50,180 bases of DNA from Candidatus Zhuqueibacterota bacterium (GTDB lineage Bacteria; Zhuqueibacterota; Zhuqueibacteria; Residuimicrobiales; Oceaniaggregativiventaceae): contig JAFGJN010000161.1 of assembly GCA_016929055.1 (NCBI GenBank), positions 1 to 50,180 of the forward strand, written 5' to 3'. The notes under the pieces are model-generated. The model saw only the letters and a program-made list of their open reading frames with translations, searched no databases and was not told the DNA's origin. Positions 35,218 to 46,100 of the stretch are shown piece after piece (within the stretch, counting starts at the first letter, position 1; each line of letters starts with the position of its first letter). A program made the translations under genes and the position numbers.

Positions 35218-37581
35218 ATGGATGATTATTCAATACAACTTGAAAACGAGGAAATACAAGGCAAGATACCCGATGAATTGCCCGTATTGCCTTTGCGCGA
35301 TACGGTTGTTTTTCCCAATATAGTTACACCACTGGTTGTGGCGCGCGAAAAATCGGTGAGTTTGATCAACGAAGTAATTTCCGGTTCGCGCATGTTGGGA
35401 CTGGTCACCCAGCGTGATGCAGAGGATGAAGATCCGAGTCCCAAGGATCTCTACTCTGTTGGTGTGGCCGCTGTTATTTTGCGCATGCTCAAATTTCCGG
35501 ATGGGTCGCTGCGTGTGCTGATTCAAGGCCTTTCGCGTATTCGTATAACTGAAATCCACCAGGTCGAGCCCTTTCTTAAGGCGAATATTAAAGTTATCGA
35601 TCGAACACTCAGGCCATCGACGGAAATTGAGGCACTCAAACGGAATTTGGTCATCCAGTTTCAAAAAGTCGTGAGTCTGGTCCCACAGCTACCAGACGAA
35701 CTACAGGTGGTGGTCGTCAACACCAATGACCCCGGCAAGCTGGCGGATCTGATCGCCAGCAATCTTAGCTTGTCCATCCAGGAAAAGCAAGAGATACTCG
35801 AAATAGTCGATGTTCATACGCGCCTGGAAAGATTGACGGTCTATGTCAACCGCGAGTTGCAGGTGCTGGAAATGGGCTCGAAAATTCAGGATAAAGTCCA
35901 GACCGAATTGGGTAAAAACCAACGCGAATATTTTTTACGCGAACAGCTGCGAGCGATTCAGAAAGAATTGGGTGTGGGGGATGATCGTTCGATAGAGATC
36001 GAAGAATTGCGGCAAAAAATCGTAAAAGCCGGTATGCCCGAGGAAGTAGAAGCGGAAGGTTTGCGTGAGTTGGATCGTCTGGCAAAAATGCAGCCGGGAG
36101 CGGCTGAATATACCGTGTCACGAACCTATCTCGATTGGATGATCGCTTTGCCCTGGTCGGTTTCGACGGTAGACAATCTGGATATCGAGCGTGCGCGACA
36201 GGTTCTGGACGAAGATCACTATGATCTCAAAAACGTCAAAGAACGGATACTCGAATACCTGGCGGTGCGCAAATTGAAATCCGATACCAAGGGACCGATT
36301 CTCTGCTTTGTCGGGCCTCCCGGAGTCGGTAAAACTTCTTTGGGACAGTCGATCGCTCGGGCGATGGGTCGGAATTTTGTTCGAATTTCGCTTGGCGGTG
36401 TGCATGACGAAGCGGAAATCCGCGGCCATCGCCGAACGTATATCGGTGCACTTCCTGGACGGATTATTCAGAATTTGAAAACCGCCGGCAGCAACAATCC
36501 GATTTTTATGCTCGATGAAGTAGACAAGATCGGTCAGGATTTCCGTGGCGATCCAGCTTCGGCTTTGCTGGAAGTGCTCGATCCACAACAAAATTTTTCC
36601 TTTTCAGATCACTATCTCGATGTTCCGTTCGATCTTTCGAAGGTGATGTTTATCACCACCGCCAATATCCTTCATACCATACCCGGCGCTCTTCGAGATC
36701 GGCTGGAGGTGATCGAATTGCCGGGCTATATCGAGGATGAAAAAGTCGAAATCGCTTTTAAATATTTGATTCCAAGACAAATCGACGAAAATGGGCTCAA
36801 ACGTCGACACATCCGTTTCAGCAAGCCCGCAATTCGTGCGGTTATTCAAAATTATACTCGGGAAGCGGGCGTTCGAAATTTGGAGCGACAGATCGCGACC
36901 ATCTGCCGCAAGGTTGCGCGCAAGGTGGTCGAGGGGACTGAGGAGACACAAAAAATCGAGCCTGCGAATCTGCGCGAGCTTCTTGGGCCGGCAAAATTCT
37001 TTTCCGAAGTGGCTGAACACAAAGACGAACCCGGTATCGTGACCGGCCTGGCCTGGACGCCAACCGGAGGCGATATTCTTTTTATCGAGGCCACTCAGAT
37101 GAAGGGCAACAAGGGCTTGATGCTCACAGGACAATTGGGAGATGTGATGAAAGAGTCCGTTCAGGCGGCACTCTCCTATATTCGTACACATGCCCGGGAT
37201 TTGGGAATCGAACCGACTTTTTTTGAAAATCTAGATGTACACGTACATGTGCCTGCCGGCGCCATTCCCAAAGATGGTCCTTCAGCAGGCGTAACTATGG
37301 CCACCGCTCTCTATTCCTTGTTCGTCGGACGACCGGTTCGGCACGATATCGCCATGACCGGCGAAATCACCTTGCGCGGCAAAGTCTTGCCTGTGGGTGG
37401 GATCAAGGAAAAAGTCCTGGCGGCGCGGCGTTCCGGCATCAAAAAAATCGTTCTGCCGGAAAAGAATCGCGATGATTTAGAGCAAGTTCCCGAAAATACC
37501 AAAAAGAGCATGACTTTTTATTTTGTTGATCAATTGGACCAGGTTTTCGATATTGCTGTGAGAAAAAAGGCGAAAAAGTGA
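35218..37581 (+). CDS. lon: ATP-dependent protease Lon
   Basis: This 787-residue cytoplasmic AAA+ serine protease degrades damaged and regulatory proteins. The LonN substrate domain covers about residues 15-210 (LPVLPLRDTVVFPNIVTPL). It is followed by a coiled-coil linker, the AAA+ module with Walker A GPPGVGKT (about 364-371) and Walker B FMLDEVDKI, and the C-terminal protease domain. The catalytic dyad is intact: Ser689 in KDGPSAG and Lys732 in GGIKEK. All domains are in the usual order and length. A GGAGAA sequence lies 8 bases before the ATG. It follows hsp20, and a UDP-sugar pyrophosphorylase gene begins 18 bases after its stop. Confidence 0.97.
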   Translation: MDDYSIQLENEEIQGKIPDELPVLPLRDTVVFPNIVTPLVVAREKSVSLINEVISGSRMLGLVTQRDAEDEDPSPKDLYSVGVAAVILRMLKFPDGSLRVLIQGLSRIRITEIHQVEPFLKANIKVIDRTLRPSTEIEALKRNLVIQFQKVVSLVPQLPDELQVVVVNTNDPGKLADLIASNLSLSIQEKQEILEIVDVHTRLERLTVYVNRELQVLEMGSKIQDKVQTELGKNQREYFLREQLRAIQKELGVGDDRSIEIEELRQKIVKAGMPEEVEAEGLRELDRLAKMQPGAAEYTVSRTYLDWMIALPWSVSTVDNLDIERARQVLDEDHYDLKNVKERILEYLAVRKLKSDTKGPILCFVGPPGVGKTSLGQSIARAMGRNFVRISLGGVHDEAEIRGHRRTYIGALPGRIIQNLKTAGSNNPIFMLDEVDKIGQDFRGDPASALLEVLDPQQNFSFSDHYLDVPFDLSKVMFITTANILHTIPGALRDRLEVIELPGYIEDEKVEIAFKYLIPRQIDENGLKRRHIRFSKPAIRAVIQNYTREAGVRNLERQIATICRKVARKVVEGTEETQKIEPANLRELLGPAKFFSEVAEHKDEPGIVTGLAWTPTGGDILFIEATQMKGNKGLMLTGQLGDVMKESVQAALSYIRTHARDLGIEPTFFENLDVHVHVPAGAIPKDGPSAGVTMATALYSLFVGRPVRHDIAMTGEITLRGKVLPVGGIKEKVLAARRSGIKKIVLPEKNRDDLEQVPENTKKSMTFYFVDQLDQVFDIAVRKKAKK

Positions 37582-37599
37582 AATTAGAGACGGGATAAA

Positions 37600-39021
37600 A
37601 TGGAAAAATCCCCACCGGATTATCAAGCGCTGTCTGAAAAGCTCGAAAAGATCGATCAAGTGCATCTCTTGGCTTTTTGGGACGAGTTGAATCGGGAACA
37701 ACGTCTGCACTTGGCCGAACAGATCGATGAACTCGACGCAGATCTGATCCTCGAGCTCTCCGATAAAGTCCTCAAAGATTCGGGCTCAGTAGAGAAGCCG
37801 GATCCCGATCTTAAGCCGGCAGATGTGATCCTTTTGGACGAACTGGCATGCGATCTGAAGCGCCAAAAAAAAGCCGTCGAGGTGGGAAATGAAACTCTGG
37901 CGGCCGGGCAGATAGGAGTCGTGGTGGTGGCCGGTGGCCAGGGAACCCGACTGGGATTCGATTCTCCTAAAGGTGTTTACCCCGTGGGGCCGATTACGAA
38001 CCGCAGTCTATTTCAGTACCACACCGAAAAAATTCTGGCGCTGGAAAAGCGGTTCGCTGTTTCAATCCCCTTTTGCATCATGACGAGCGAAGCAACCGAT
38101 CTGGAGACGCGGGAGTTTTTCGCCAGGAATCGATTCTTTGGGAAAACAAAAGATTCGGTTTACTTTTTTCGTCAGGGTATGTTGCCATCCTTTTCACCCC
38201 AGGGAAAAATCCTGCTTGAAAAAAAATGGCAAATCAGTCGTTCTCCGGACGGCCACGGCGGCCTTTTGAATGCTCTGAACCAACGCGGACTGCTGCAAAC
38301 ACTACAGGCAAAAGAAATCGGTTACCTCTATTATTTCCAGGTCGACAACGTGTTGACCCGCATCGGCGACCCCCTTTTTATCGGTCTGCACCGTTTGACG
38401 GCAGCCGATATTTCCAGTAAAACCGTGCGCAAACGCGATCCCGATGAAAAACTGGGAAATATCTGCAAGATCGGCGACCGGTATCGGGTCGTCGAATATA
38501 CGGAACTATCCGAGCAACAAAAAATGCAAAACGATGCGCAGGGCAATCCTCTGTTTGCGCAAGGCAGCATCGCCATTCATCTCTTCAACCTTTCATTTAT
38601 GCAGTCGCTGCTCGGACAAGATCGGCGGCTGCCTTTTCATCTGGCTCGTAAAAAAATTTCCTGTATCGACAAACACGGCAATCCGCTCGAACCAGAGGAA
38701 CCCAACGGTTACAAGCTTGAGCAGTTTATTTTCGATGCATTTGTCTATGCCGACAAAGTCACTGTTGTCGAAACCGAGAGAGAAAGGGAATTCAGTCCGA
38801 TAAAAAACGCTTCAGGGAATGATTCTCCCCAAAAGGCCCAACAGGATTTGTCCAACATTTTTGCCGACTGGTTGGAATTTTGTGGAATTTCTGTTAAGCG
38901 CGATTTAAAGGGCAATTCTCTTGAACCGATTGAGATCTCCCCTCTATATGCGGATCAGCCCGATCTTTTGTGCAAAAAAATTGCCGCAAATCCCGACGTA
39001 AATTCATTTTTGTTCGAATAG
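37600..39021 (+). CDS. UDP-sugar pyrophosphorylase of the eukaryotic UAP1/UGP2 type
   Basis: This 473-residue nucleotidyltransferase of the UDPGP family forms a UDP-sugar from UTP and a sugar 1-phosphate (glucose or N-acetylglucosamine). The nucleotide-binding motif G112-G-Q-G-T-R-L-G119 followed by PKG (123-125) is the long, eukaryotic-like signature, distinct from GlmU and GalU of most bacteria. Further UAP1-like segments are SPDGHGGLLNAL, the FQVDNVLTRIGDP block and EQFIFDAF. An N-terminal helical region (1-100) is typical of UAP1. Substrate preference cannot be resolved; N-acetylglucosamine seems most likely from the UAP1-like blocks. It probably feeds cell-wall or polysaccharide synthesis. 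Confidence 0.9.
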   Translation: MEKSPPDYQALSEKLEKIDQVHLLAFWDELNREQRLHLAEQIDELDADLILELSDKVLKDSGSVEKPDPDLKPADVILLDELACDLKRQKKAVEVGNETLAAGQIGVVVVAGGQGTRLGFDSPKGVYPVGPITNRSLFQYHTEKILALEKRFAVSIPFCIMTSEATDLETREFFARNRFFGKTKDSVYFFRQGMLPSFSPQGKILLEKKWQISRSPDGHGGLLNALNQRGLLQTLQAKEIGYLYYFQVDNVLTRIGDPLFIGLHRLTAADISSKTVRKRDPDEKLGNICKIGDRYRVVEYTELSEQQKMQNDAQGNPLFAQGSIAIHLFNLSFMQSLLGQDRRLPFHLARKKISCIDKHGNPLEPEEPNGYKLEQFIFDAFVYADKVTVVETEREREFSPIKNASGNDSPQKAQQDLSNIFADWLEFCGISVKRDLKGNSLEPIEISPLYADQPDLLCKKIAANPDVNSFLFE

Positions 39022-39071
39022 ATATCGACTTTTATAGCCTCCACATCTGAACCCTATCGATTTGAGCAGCG

Positions 39072-42000
39072 ATGCATGAATCAGAAAACAGCACCGTTTC
39101 CCAGCGGCGCGGCAGAAAAAAAATCCGACGCTGTCTTAAAAAAATCCTCTTCTTTATGGTTGGAGCGGGATTCTTGTTCAGCGTTGCTCTGGTGGTTGCG
39201 GTGCGTATTTTTTTCCCGCCTGAACGTTTGAAAGATATGGCGATCGTTGCAGCAGAGAAAGAACTGGGAAGACGTCTTTCCATTGGCGAGGTAGCATTCA
39301 ATCCGTTAAAGGGATTTCAATTTCGGGATCTCCACCTCACTTCGATATCGGATTCCCTTGACCGCGAATATCCCTTGCCGGTACGCGAAGCTTTTATTCG
39401 TTCGATGAGTATGCGTTATTCGTTGCGCGCAGTATTGCGAAAACACCTCGTATTAAAGAGTTTCTCTATCGATCATCCCCGACTCGTGTTGTTTCTCAAT
39501 TCGGAACTTGCTTCCAGGTCGGACGCCAAAGCGGATACGACCGCGGCTGTTGGTCTGGATCAATTGGTTCTGCCCGTCAGGCTGGATTTGCGGTCGATCG
39601 CTGTCAGGGAGGGGAGCTTTTCGATCGTCGTCAGGGATTCTTTGTCGGATACGCGCATCCAAATTGACTCCATCAGCCTGTTTCTGAGAGACGTCTCAAT
39701 TCCCCGTGGTCCGGTGATTTCCGATTCGACTCTTTTGCGCGGCAAAGTGCATTTGCTCGCCGATCAATCGCGGCTGAATTTCGAACAGGATGTCCGCTCG
39801 CCCGCCTCGCAAGCCACGCGTTTCCGGACGCTTCTCCAGGCCGATATTGGGTTGGAAATCAAAGGAATCGACAACGTCCAAACCTCAGTGAAAATCGATC
39901 TCCATGAGAGCTCTTTTTCATATCACGACAACGCCACCAGAATGGCACAAGAGTTGTCTCCTGTTGTCGGACTCGAGCTGCAGGCAACTGCTGATTTGCT
40001 GGATACATTGATCAATGTGCAGCAGCTGGCTTTCACACTCGATCGTCACCCCTGGTTGCAGCTTAAAGGACGGTTGGCACAGGTGGCCGAGGGAACGGCT
40101 GTCGATGTTCGAGTGAACGAGAGCCGCATTCCTTTTATCGGACTCTATAATCTGGCCAGCGATTGGATTCCCGGAACGAGGCTGATTCATTGGCACAATC
40201 CGAAAAGTGAGTTCACTCTTAAAGACAGCCAGGTACGCGGAATTCTGATAAACCGTCATAAAGAGCCTGACCTTACATTTCAGGTTCGGATGGCAAGTGA
40301 TGATTTCGGCATAACGATCAATCACGGCGAACAAGAGGTCGATCGATTCAGGGTCATCGCATCAGCTGATGGGCGGATCACCTCGTCCGGAATGGCTGAT
40401 CTGCATGCGGCTGTTCAGATGGGGGTGGATTCTCTCTATGTCGAATTGCCCGACGACTTGCTTTTAACAAGCGGCAAGATATCGTTGCAGGGGGAAACAC
40501 GTCTCGATTCCACACAAATGCCGGTGAAACTGGCATTGGGTATGACAGCTCGAAACCTGATGCAGGCAAATTTAGACGTGTATGTCGATTTGGCAGGTGA
40601 TCATTTCCAGTCTTTGTCCGGTTCTGCCAATGTGGGGCTGAAAAATATTCGCCCTCAGGTGGTGCCGGATCTACCGCTCCGCACCACCTTGTCCGCCGAT
40701 CTGGAAATAGATTTCAATACGCTCGATAAAATCAAAGGTGCCTTGAAGGTCAAAAGCGATTCCCTCTTTTATGTCGCGGACAAATCTCTCGGTTTTCCGC
40801 CAATCGCTCTTTCGACCGATTTTCAGGCACGTGTCGACCTGTCGGCTCAAGAGGCCCGAATCGATACCCTTCGGCTGCATCTCAATAATGTGCTCTCGGC
40901 AATGCTCCGGGTCCGGGTTTCGCCCCAGGATTTTCAAGTGAATCTCGACGAGCTGGCCATTGAGCATCAACCCCTTTATCGCTTGATTCCCCGTGAGATG
41001 CGTGAACAACTTTACGATCTTCGGCTGAGCGGATCCACCCACATTACGGCCCAAGCAAAAGGCAGGCAAAGCGATTCGCCGCCTTCATTTCAGCTCAAGG
41101 GTCGTGTGCATACGGCAAATACGCGTGTCGATTACCCCAGCCAGGGATTGACTCTCGATGGCGTGCATCTCGATCTAGACCTTGAATCCCATTCGACAGG
41201 ATCGACCCTGCTGTCGACTGTCCTGTCGATCGATGATATTTGTCTTGAATTCGAAAAGACGTTGCGCTATCGCAACAATCGTTTGTCATTCGGTGTCCAA
41301 ACACAAGACGGATCGACCGTCCACTTGAGGGATGGGCGGCTCGAACTTCCCGATCTTTCTGCTTCAGGCCATTTTGCGGCTATTTTGGAACAGTTGTCCG
41401 AAAATATCCGTTTCAGCGGTCAAGTCGAATTCGATCAGGCCATAGCCGACACCATTTATGTGGCTGATTTGCTGGGGATGCACGGGAGTCAGAGATTCTC
41501 GCTCAATTTTTTTGGCGATACGACCAAAGTCGATGTCAAGGCATTTTATACCGCCGAACACCTTGACTTGCTGTTGCCTGGAGAGACGATTGTGCGCGAC
41601 TTGAATGCACGTCTGGTAATCGAACAGGGCGTCGATCTGCTCAGTAGTCGCCTGCTCGCTCGAGAGGCTACGGCGATTCTAACCCCTTCGGACGCCGCTC
41701 TGGATTACCAGGTTTTGCGCGACTATTACCGAGCTGTCCTTAAAAATCGGTCAACGCTGTCGATCGCTTCCATCGAAGCGGCGGGTTATCGAATAAGCGA
41801 TGTCGCCGGAGAGATGTATCTGGGCGAAGGATGGATCGAAGTACCCTTTCTCCAGGCCAGCGCTTATGGAGGAAATCTTGTCGGCCGAATCGGTCTCGAT
41901 TTGGCATCCGGCGATTTACGACATGCTGTTTATACGTTATCGGCTCATTTCACGGAAGTCAATTCGGAACTGTTTTTGCCGGAAGAAAAAAACAAGGATG

Positions 42001-42374
42001 GCCGTGGTATAATCAACGGCAATTTAACCCTGAACGGCAACGGAGTCGACCCGGAATATGGCATGATGATCGGTGGGTATTTTTATCTCACCGAGATTGG
42101 CCCCCGTGTGGTTTTGAATCTATTGCGGGCGCTGGATCCCCAGGGAACCGATACCGGCATCGGGCTGACCCAACAGTTGATCGGTTGGGGCTTCAAACCC
42201 AGCCTGATGAGCTTTTTCATTCGGCACGGCTACTTTTATCCAGCCATCCATTTCGCACAACCCTGGTATTTTCCGGTTCGCCTGAGTCAGGGGAAAGTCG
42301 AGTTGTCGCGTGTGCCTGTGAAATTTTTTCTGCAGACCGCTTTGCGGCCGCCGAGCCAAACAATGACGAGGTAG
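39072..42374 (+). CDS. AsmA-like (YdbH-type) inner-membrane protein, 1100 residues
   Basis: This large bridge-type protein has a basic cytoplasmic N-terminus (RRGRKKIRRCLKK), a single membrane anchor (about residues 25-48), and a periplasmic chain of about 1050 residues rich in beta-strand repeats. The AsmA signature follows the anchor: AEKELGRRLSIGEVAFNPLKGFQFRDLHL. The C-terminal region (about 960-1090; GRGIINGNLTLNGNG, GGYFYLTEIGPRVVLNLLRA and FAQPWYFPVRLSQGKVELS) looks like the closing part of YdbH-type proteins. AsmA-like proteins carry phospholipids between membranes through a hydrophobic groove. The next gene encodes a DUF1318 lipoprotein, which matches the E. coli ydbH-ynbE-ydbL set. 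The assignment to the YdbH subgroup is inference. Confidence 0.85.
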   Translation: MHESENSTVSQRRGRKKIRRCLKKILFFMVGAGFLFSVALVVAVRIFFPPERLKDMAIVAAEKELGRRLSIGEVAFNPLKGFQFRDLHLTSISDSLDREYPLPVREAFIRSMSMRYSLRAVLRKHLVLKSFSIDHPRLVLFLNSELASRSDAKADTTAAVGLDQLVLPVRLDLRSIAVREGSFSIVVRDSLSDTRIQIDSISLFLRDVSIPRGPVISDSTLLRGKVHLLADQSRLNFEQDVRSPASQATRFRTLLQADIGLEIKGIDNVQTSVKIDLHESSFSYHDNATRMAQELSPVVGLELQATADLLDTLINVQQLAFTLDRHPWLQLKGRLAQVAEGTAVDVRVNESRIPFIGLYNLASDWIPGTRLIHWHNPKSEFTLKDSQVRGILINRHKEPDLTFQVRMASDDFGITINHGEQEVDRFRVIASADGRITSSGMADLHAAVQMGVDSLYVELPDDLLLTSGKISLQGETRLDSTQMPVKLALGMTARNLMQANLDVYVDLAGDHFQSLSGSANVGLKNIRPQVVPDLPLRTTLSADLEIDFNTLDKIKGALKVKSDSLFYVADKSLGFPPIALSTDFQARVDLSAQEARIDTLRLHLNNVLSAMLRVRVSPQDFQVNLDELAIEHQPLYRLIPREMREQLYDLRLSGSTHITAQAKGRQSDSPPSFQLKGRVHTANTRVDYPSQGLTLDGVHLDLDLESHSTGSTLLSTVLSIDDICLEFEKTLRYRNNRLSFGVQTQDGSTVHLRDGRLELPDLSASGHFAAILEQLSENIRFSGQVEFDQAIADTIYVADLLGMHGSQRFSLNFFGDTTKVDVKAFYTAEHLDLLLPGETIVRDLNARLVIEQGVDLLSSRLLAREATAILTPSDAALDYQVLRDYYRAVLKNRSTLSIASIEAAGYRISDVAGEMYLGEGWIEVPFLQASAYGGNLVGRIGLDLASGDLRHAVYTLSAHFTEVNSELFLPEEKNKDGRGIINGNLTLNGNGVDPEYGMMIGGYFYLTEIGPRVVLNLLRALDPQGTDTGIGLTQQLIGWGFKPSLMSFFIRHGYFYPAIHFAQPWYFPVRLSQGKVELSRVPVKFFLQTALRPPSQTMTR

Positions 42375-42381
42375 ATTCGAC

Positions 42382-42942
42382 ATGATACAAAAATATGTTT
42401 TGACCGCGCCATTTGCTGCGGTGATCGCTCTTTGTTTGGGTTGCAGCATTAAAGCGCCGGAAATTGTGGTGACCGGTGAAAAGACCGCCCTGGAAAACCA
42501 GATGCTGGGACGCTTCGAAAATATTGAAAGCGCAAATGATGTCATCGCTTCAACGCGCTCGATCGATCCTTTGCCCGAGGGCTATACATCCTCGAGTGTA
42601 CTCGAGGCCATCGAGAATCAGAGGCTTCGGCGCGACGAACTGGATGAACTCAAAAGACAGCATCTGGTGGGCGAAGCCAATGACGGTTTTTTGGCGGTTA
42701 TCAACTCGGAGCGTTATGAAAAGGATCCGATTTTGCAGGACAGAGTCGATCGTCTCGTCGCCCAGGAAAACAATGATCGCAGAACGGTTTTTAGCCGGAT
42801 TTTGACGCTGTATGGGGCCGAGTCGGCAAAAAATGATTCTGCCATCCGTCAGCAGCTGGTGCGGCTGTATGCGGATGACTCTCAAGCCGGCACGATGGTT
42901 CAGATGCCCGGAGGCGAATGGGTGGAAAAGCAAAAACGGTAA
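42382..42942 (+). CDS. DUF1318 (YdbL-like) lipoprotein
   Basis: This 186-residue exported protein has a signal peptide ending ALCLGC at residue 21. The -3 residue is Cys rather than the usual Leu/Val/Ile, so the lipobox is slightly off consensus. Right after it comes the segment SIKAPEIVVTGEKTALENQMLG, the hallmark I associate with DUF1318 lipoproteins. The C-terminal half (about 100-186; HLVGEANDGFLAVINSERY, then ARQ-type segments and a final MPGGEWVEKQ) fits the YdbL domain. In E. coli, YdbL assists assembly of YnbE-YdbH at the outer membrane. Here the lipid anchor and the DUF1318 part are on one chain. It begins 7 bases after the AsmA-like gene stop. Confidence 0.85.
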   Translation: MIQKYVLTAPFAAVIALCLGCSIKAPEIVVTGEKTALENQMLGRFENIESANDVIASTRSIDPLPEGYTSSSVLEAIENQRLRRDELDELKRQHLVGEANDGFLAVINSERYEKDPILQDRVDRLVAQENNDRRTVFSRILTLYGAESAKNDSAIRQQLVRLYADDSQAGTMVQMPGGEWVEKQKR

Positions 42943-43074
42943 GGTACGGTTTTTCTGCCAACAGCTGAGCGGATCGATGCCGGCTCACCGATGTTCAATT
43001 CGGGGACATCAGTTATTTTATGTGTACAATGGTTGGTTCTTTGTGTTATCTAGATTGTGAATTGTTCAGGCTAG

Positions 43075-43098
43075 TTTGTTTTTCACTAGTTAAACAAA
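43075..43098. repeat. AT-rich inverted repeat before the giant gene
   Basis: TTTGTTT (43075-43081) and AAACAAA (43092-43098) flank a 10-base loop, ending 28 bases before the start codon at 43127. It could be an operator or leader hairpin. Confidence 0.35.
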
Positions 43099-43126
43099 GC
43101 GTCAAGAATCTGTTTGGACACCAATA

Positions 43127-46100
43127 ATGTCGGCTAATTATCGAAAAAATTTCCTGCAACCGGTGGTCTTGATATTACTGTATGCGTTCTCGACAAGGGC
43201 GATGCCGGTGTCTTTGCAGGAACCCCTTCAGGTAACCACCCATCCGGATATCGATTTGACTCCCCGGGTTTCATCTGACGGGAAATGGGTGGCCTATGTC
43301 AACCGACAGGCCGCCAATTATGACATTTGGATCACCAGTACAAGCGGAGGACGATCCCACCAAATCACTTTTCATAAGGCCGATGATCTCTATCCCGCCT
43401 GGGGGCCGGACAGCCGTACACTGGTTTTCGTTTCCCAGCGCAGCGACGCGGCCGGTGATATTTATCGTCTCAAATTACGGCAGGTGGGAGACAGACTGGT
43501 GCCCCGCGGGGAACCGGAACAAATCACCTTTTACCGCGGCTATGACGGTTATCCGACGGTATCTCCCGACGGCAAGAAAATTGCCTGGGTCTCCGACCGA
43601 TCGGGTCGTGAAGAGCTCTGGTTTTTTAATTACAACACCAGCAAAACGCTGCAATTGACCTTTCTTGGAGGAACCCATCCAGCTTGGAGTCCGGTGCAGG
43701 ATCTGCTGGCTTTTACCTCCTTTCGCGGAAGCGATCGAAATCAAGGCGATATCTATCTTATTCATCTCAAGGGGCCACGACCGACTCTGGCAGATGCGCC
43801 GCTGAGCGACAATCGAGAGTACCCGACCTATCAATTGACCCGGGGAACCGCGCTCGATGGTTTTCCCAGTTGGTCGTTAGATGCCAAGGCATTGTTTTTT
43901 CTGCGCTATGACAGAGATAGCAATGCTGACGGTATCATCAGTCCGGCGGATGTCGGAAATATCTGGCGGGCCGATGTCCATGAATTTCCGCAAGCAGCGG
44001 TCGAGCGCGATTCCCTTTATCCCGGTTTGAATCGATCGTTCAATCTTCGGCTTATCAGCAATGCCTACCCCCTCACCTGGTCGATGGTGCAGCAACTGCA
44101 GCCTTGGGGAGGTGCTGATGATCGAGTCTATTTTTCCAGCAATGAAAAAGGGAATCTGGATGTCTGGTCCGTTCCGATGGATGGTATCGTGCCTTTGATG
44201 GATTTCGTCGGCGACCAATTCTCTCTGGCGCAAACGATCGAGCTGCCCGACGGACTTGCTCCCTCCGGATCGACGATGCTTTTAACCGATGTCGATCCCG
44301 ATTCCTTGAATAGAGAATCACAACAGAAGATTTGGAATCGGGCATTGGCTTTTCGCCGGGTCATCGATTTTCACGGTCTAGGTCATCCCTATGCGGCCGC
44401 CGCGCTGTATGAACAGAGCCTCTGCCTCTTTTTCCTTGGTCGAAATGACCAAGCCGAGTCAGCTCTCGAAACGGTCTTGCAGCGTTTTAACGACAATCGC
44501 CGGGTTGCGGTCTATGCCGAAATGGCTCAACTTGAAATTCGCAGCCGAAATGAAGCTCCGGCAAAACGTCAGATAATTCTGCGTCAGGGTATGGCAGCGA
44601 TTTCCCGCAAGTACGCCGATCAGGAACGACCATCGGCGGAAGCGCAAATGGCCATCGGTCACCTTTTCGGCCATGAAGGACGAATCGATGAGGCTCGAGA
44701 CAGCTATGCGGCTGTTCGCTCCCGTTTTCCCCTGTTGCGCGACCTGGGGGCCGAAAGTCTTTTTCGTATCGGCAGATTGACAGAACAACAGGGCGAACGC
44801 CAAGAGGCACTCGAGATTTATCGTCGAGTGTGGAGGGATTATCCGGATCAAACGCGCTGGATTCGAGCAGCCCGCGATCAAATCCTGAAGGCAGAGGACG
44901 ATCGAGTTTTATCGATAGCCGATCGGAAAAGACGACTCGAGGCGTTAATTCTGGCCTATCCCGAAGACCCTCAGATTGTTGCAGAGGCTAGGCTGCGACT
45001 GGCTGATTTGGTTTTTCAGCAAAATGATTTTGAACAAGCATTGGCGGCTTTTCAAGCCCTCGAGCGGGATTTCCCCGAAAGCGAACAGGCGCACATTGCT
45101 CAGATCGCTCAGGCGCAAGGCCTATTCAAACTGGGCCGGAGCGATGAGGGCTATGATCGCCTGAACCGACTCATCGAGAAACATACAGAAAAGCGACCGG
45201 AATTCGCCCGCCAAGCCCGGGTAGCGCTTTTGCAGGCATTGTTGACCACTGCAGATGAGTTCAAGTCAACGCACGAGTATTCACAAGCCAGCCTGCGCTA
45301 TCAGCGCGCCAAAGATGTGGATCCCCGCTCATTGCATGCCCATCGGGGATATATCGAATGCGCCTATCGAATGCGCCGTATCGATGCCGTCGTGTCGGAA
45401 TATCGGCAAATTTCGGCAAATCAACGCGACAACATCCTGATCTATGCACTCGGTCTGGCTTTGTCTTATCAGGCGACCGAAAAAGTCGAGTTGGACGGAG
45501 ATCCAGGCGGATATCGCGCCGATCTTTTGGCCGAGTCCAGTGCGACAATCGCCCGAGCCTTGTCGTTTGACTATTCACTGGTCGAGGGCTATTTGACAAT
45601 CGCGTTCAATTATGAAATGATGGAATACCATCTCGCCCGGCAAAAGAGCAAGCCTAAAAGTTTTTCCCGCAGATTATTTGAAAGTATTGCGGCTCCACCG
45701 CGGGAGCTCTATCGGACCATAACCTTTCAACGCGAAGGCAAACCTCCGCGTTACGCCGAGCGTGCCATACACGAGTTGATCAAGGCTCTTGCCCTTAACG
45801 ATGAAAAGGAAAATTCTACCCTCGAGGCGGTTATTGCCATGAATTTGGCAAACAATTATTACCACCTCGGCGAGTACGGGTTGGAAAAGGCTTATGAATA
45901 CTATCGCATCAAACTGGCGAACGATACCACCTTTACCGATCCCAGACGAGAGGCTCTGATCTATGAGCGTTTGGGACACGCTTCTCTGGTCGTTCGGGAT
46001 TATGAAAACGGATCGCGATATCTGCGCCGGGCAATCGATCTTTACGGTCGGCTAGAGCGACCGGATAAAGTGTATTTGTGCACCAAACGCCTCGCTCTTC

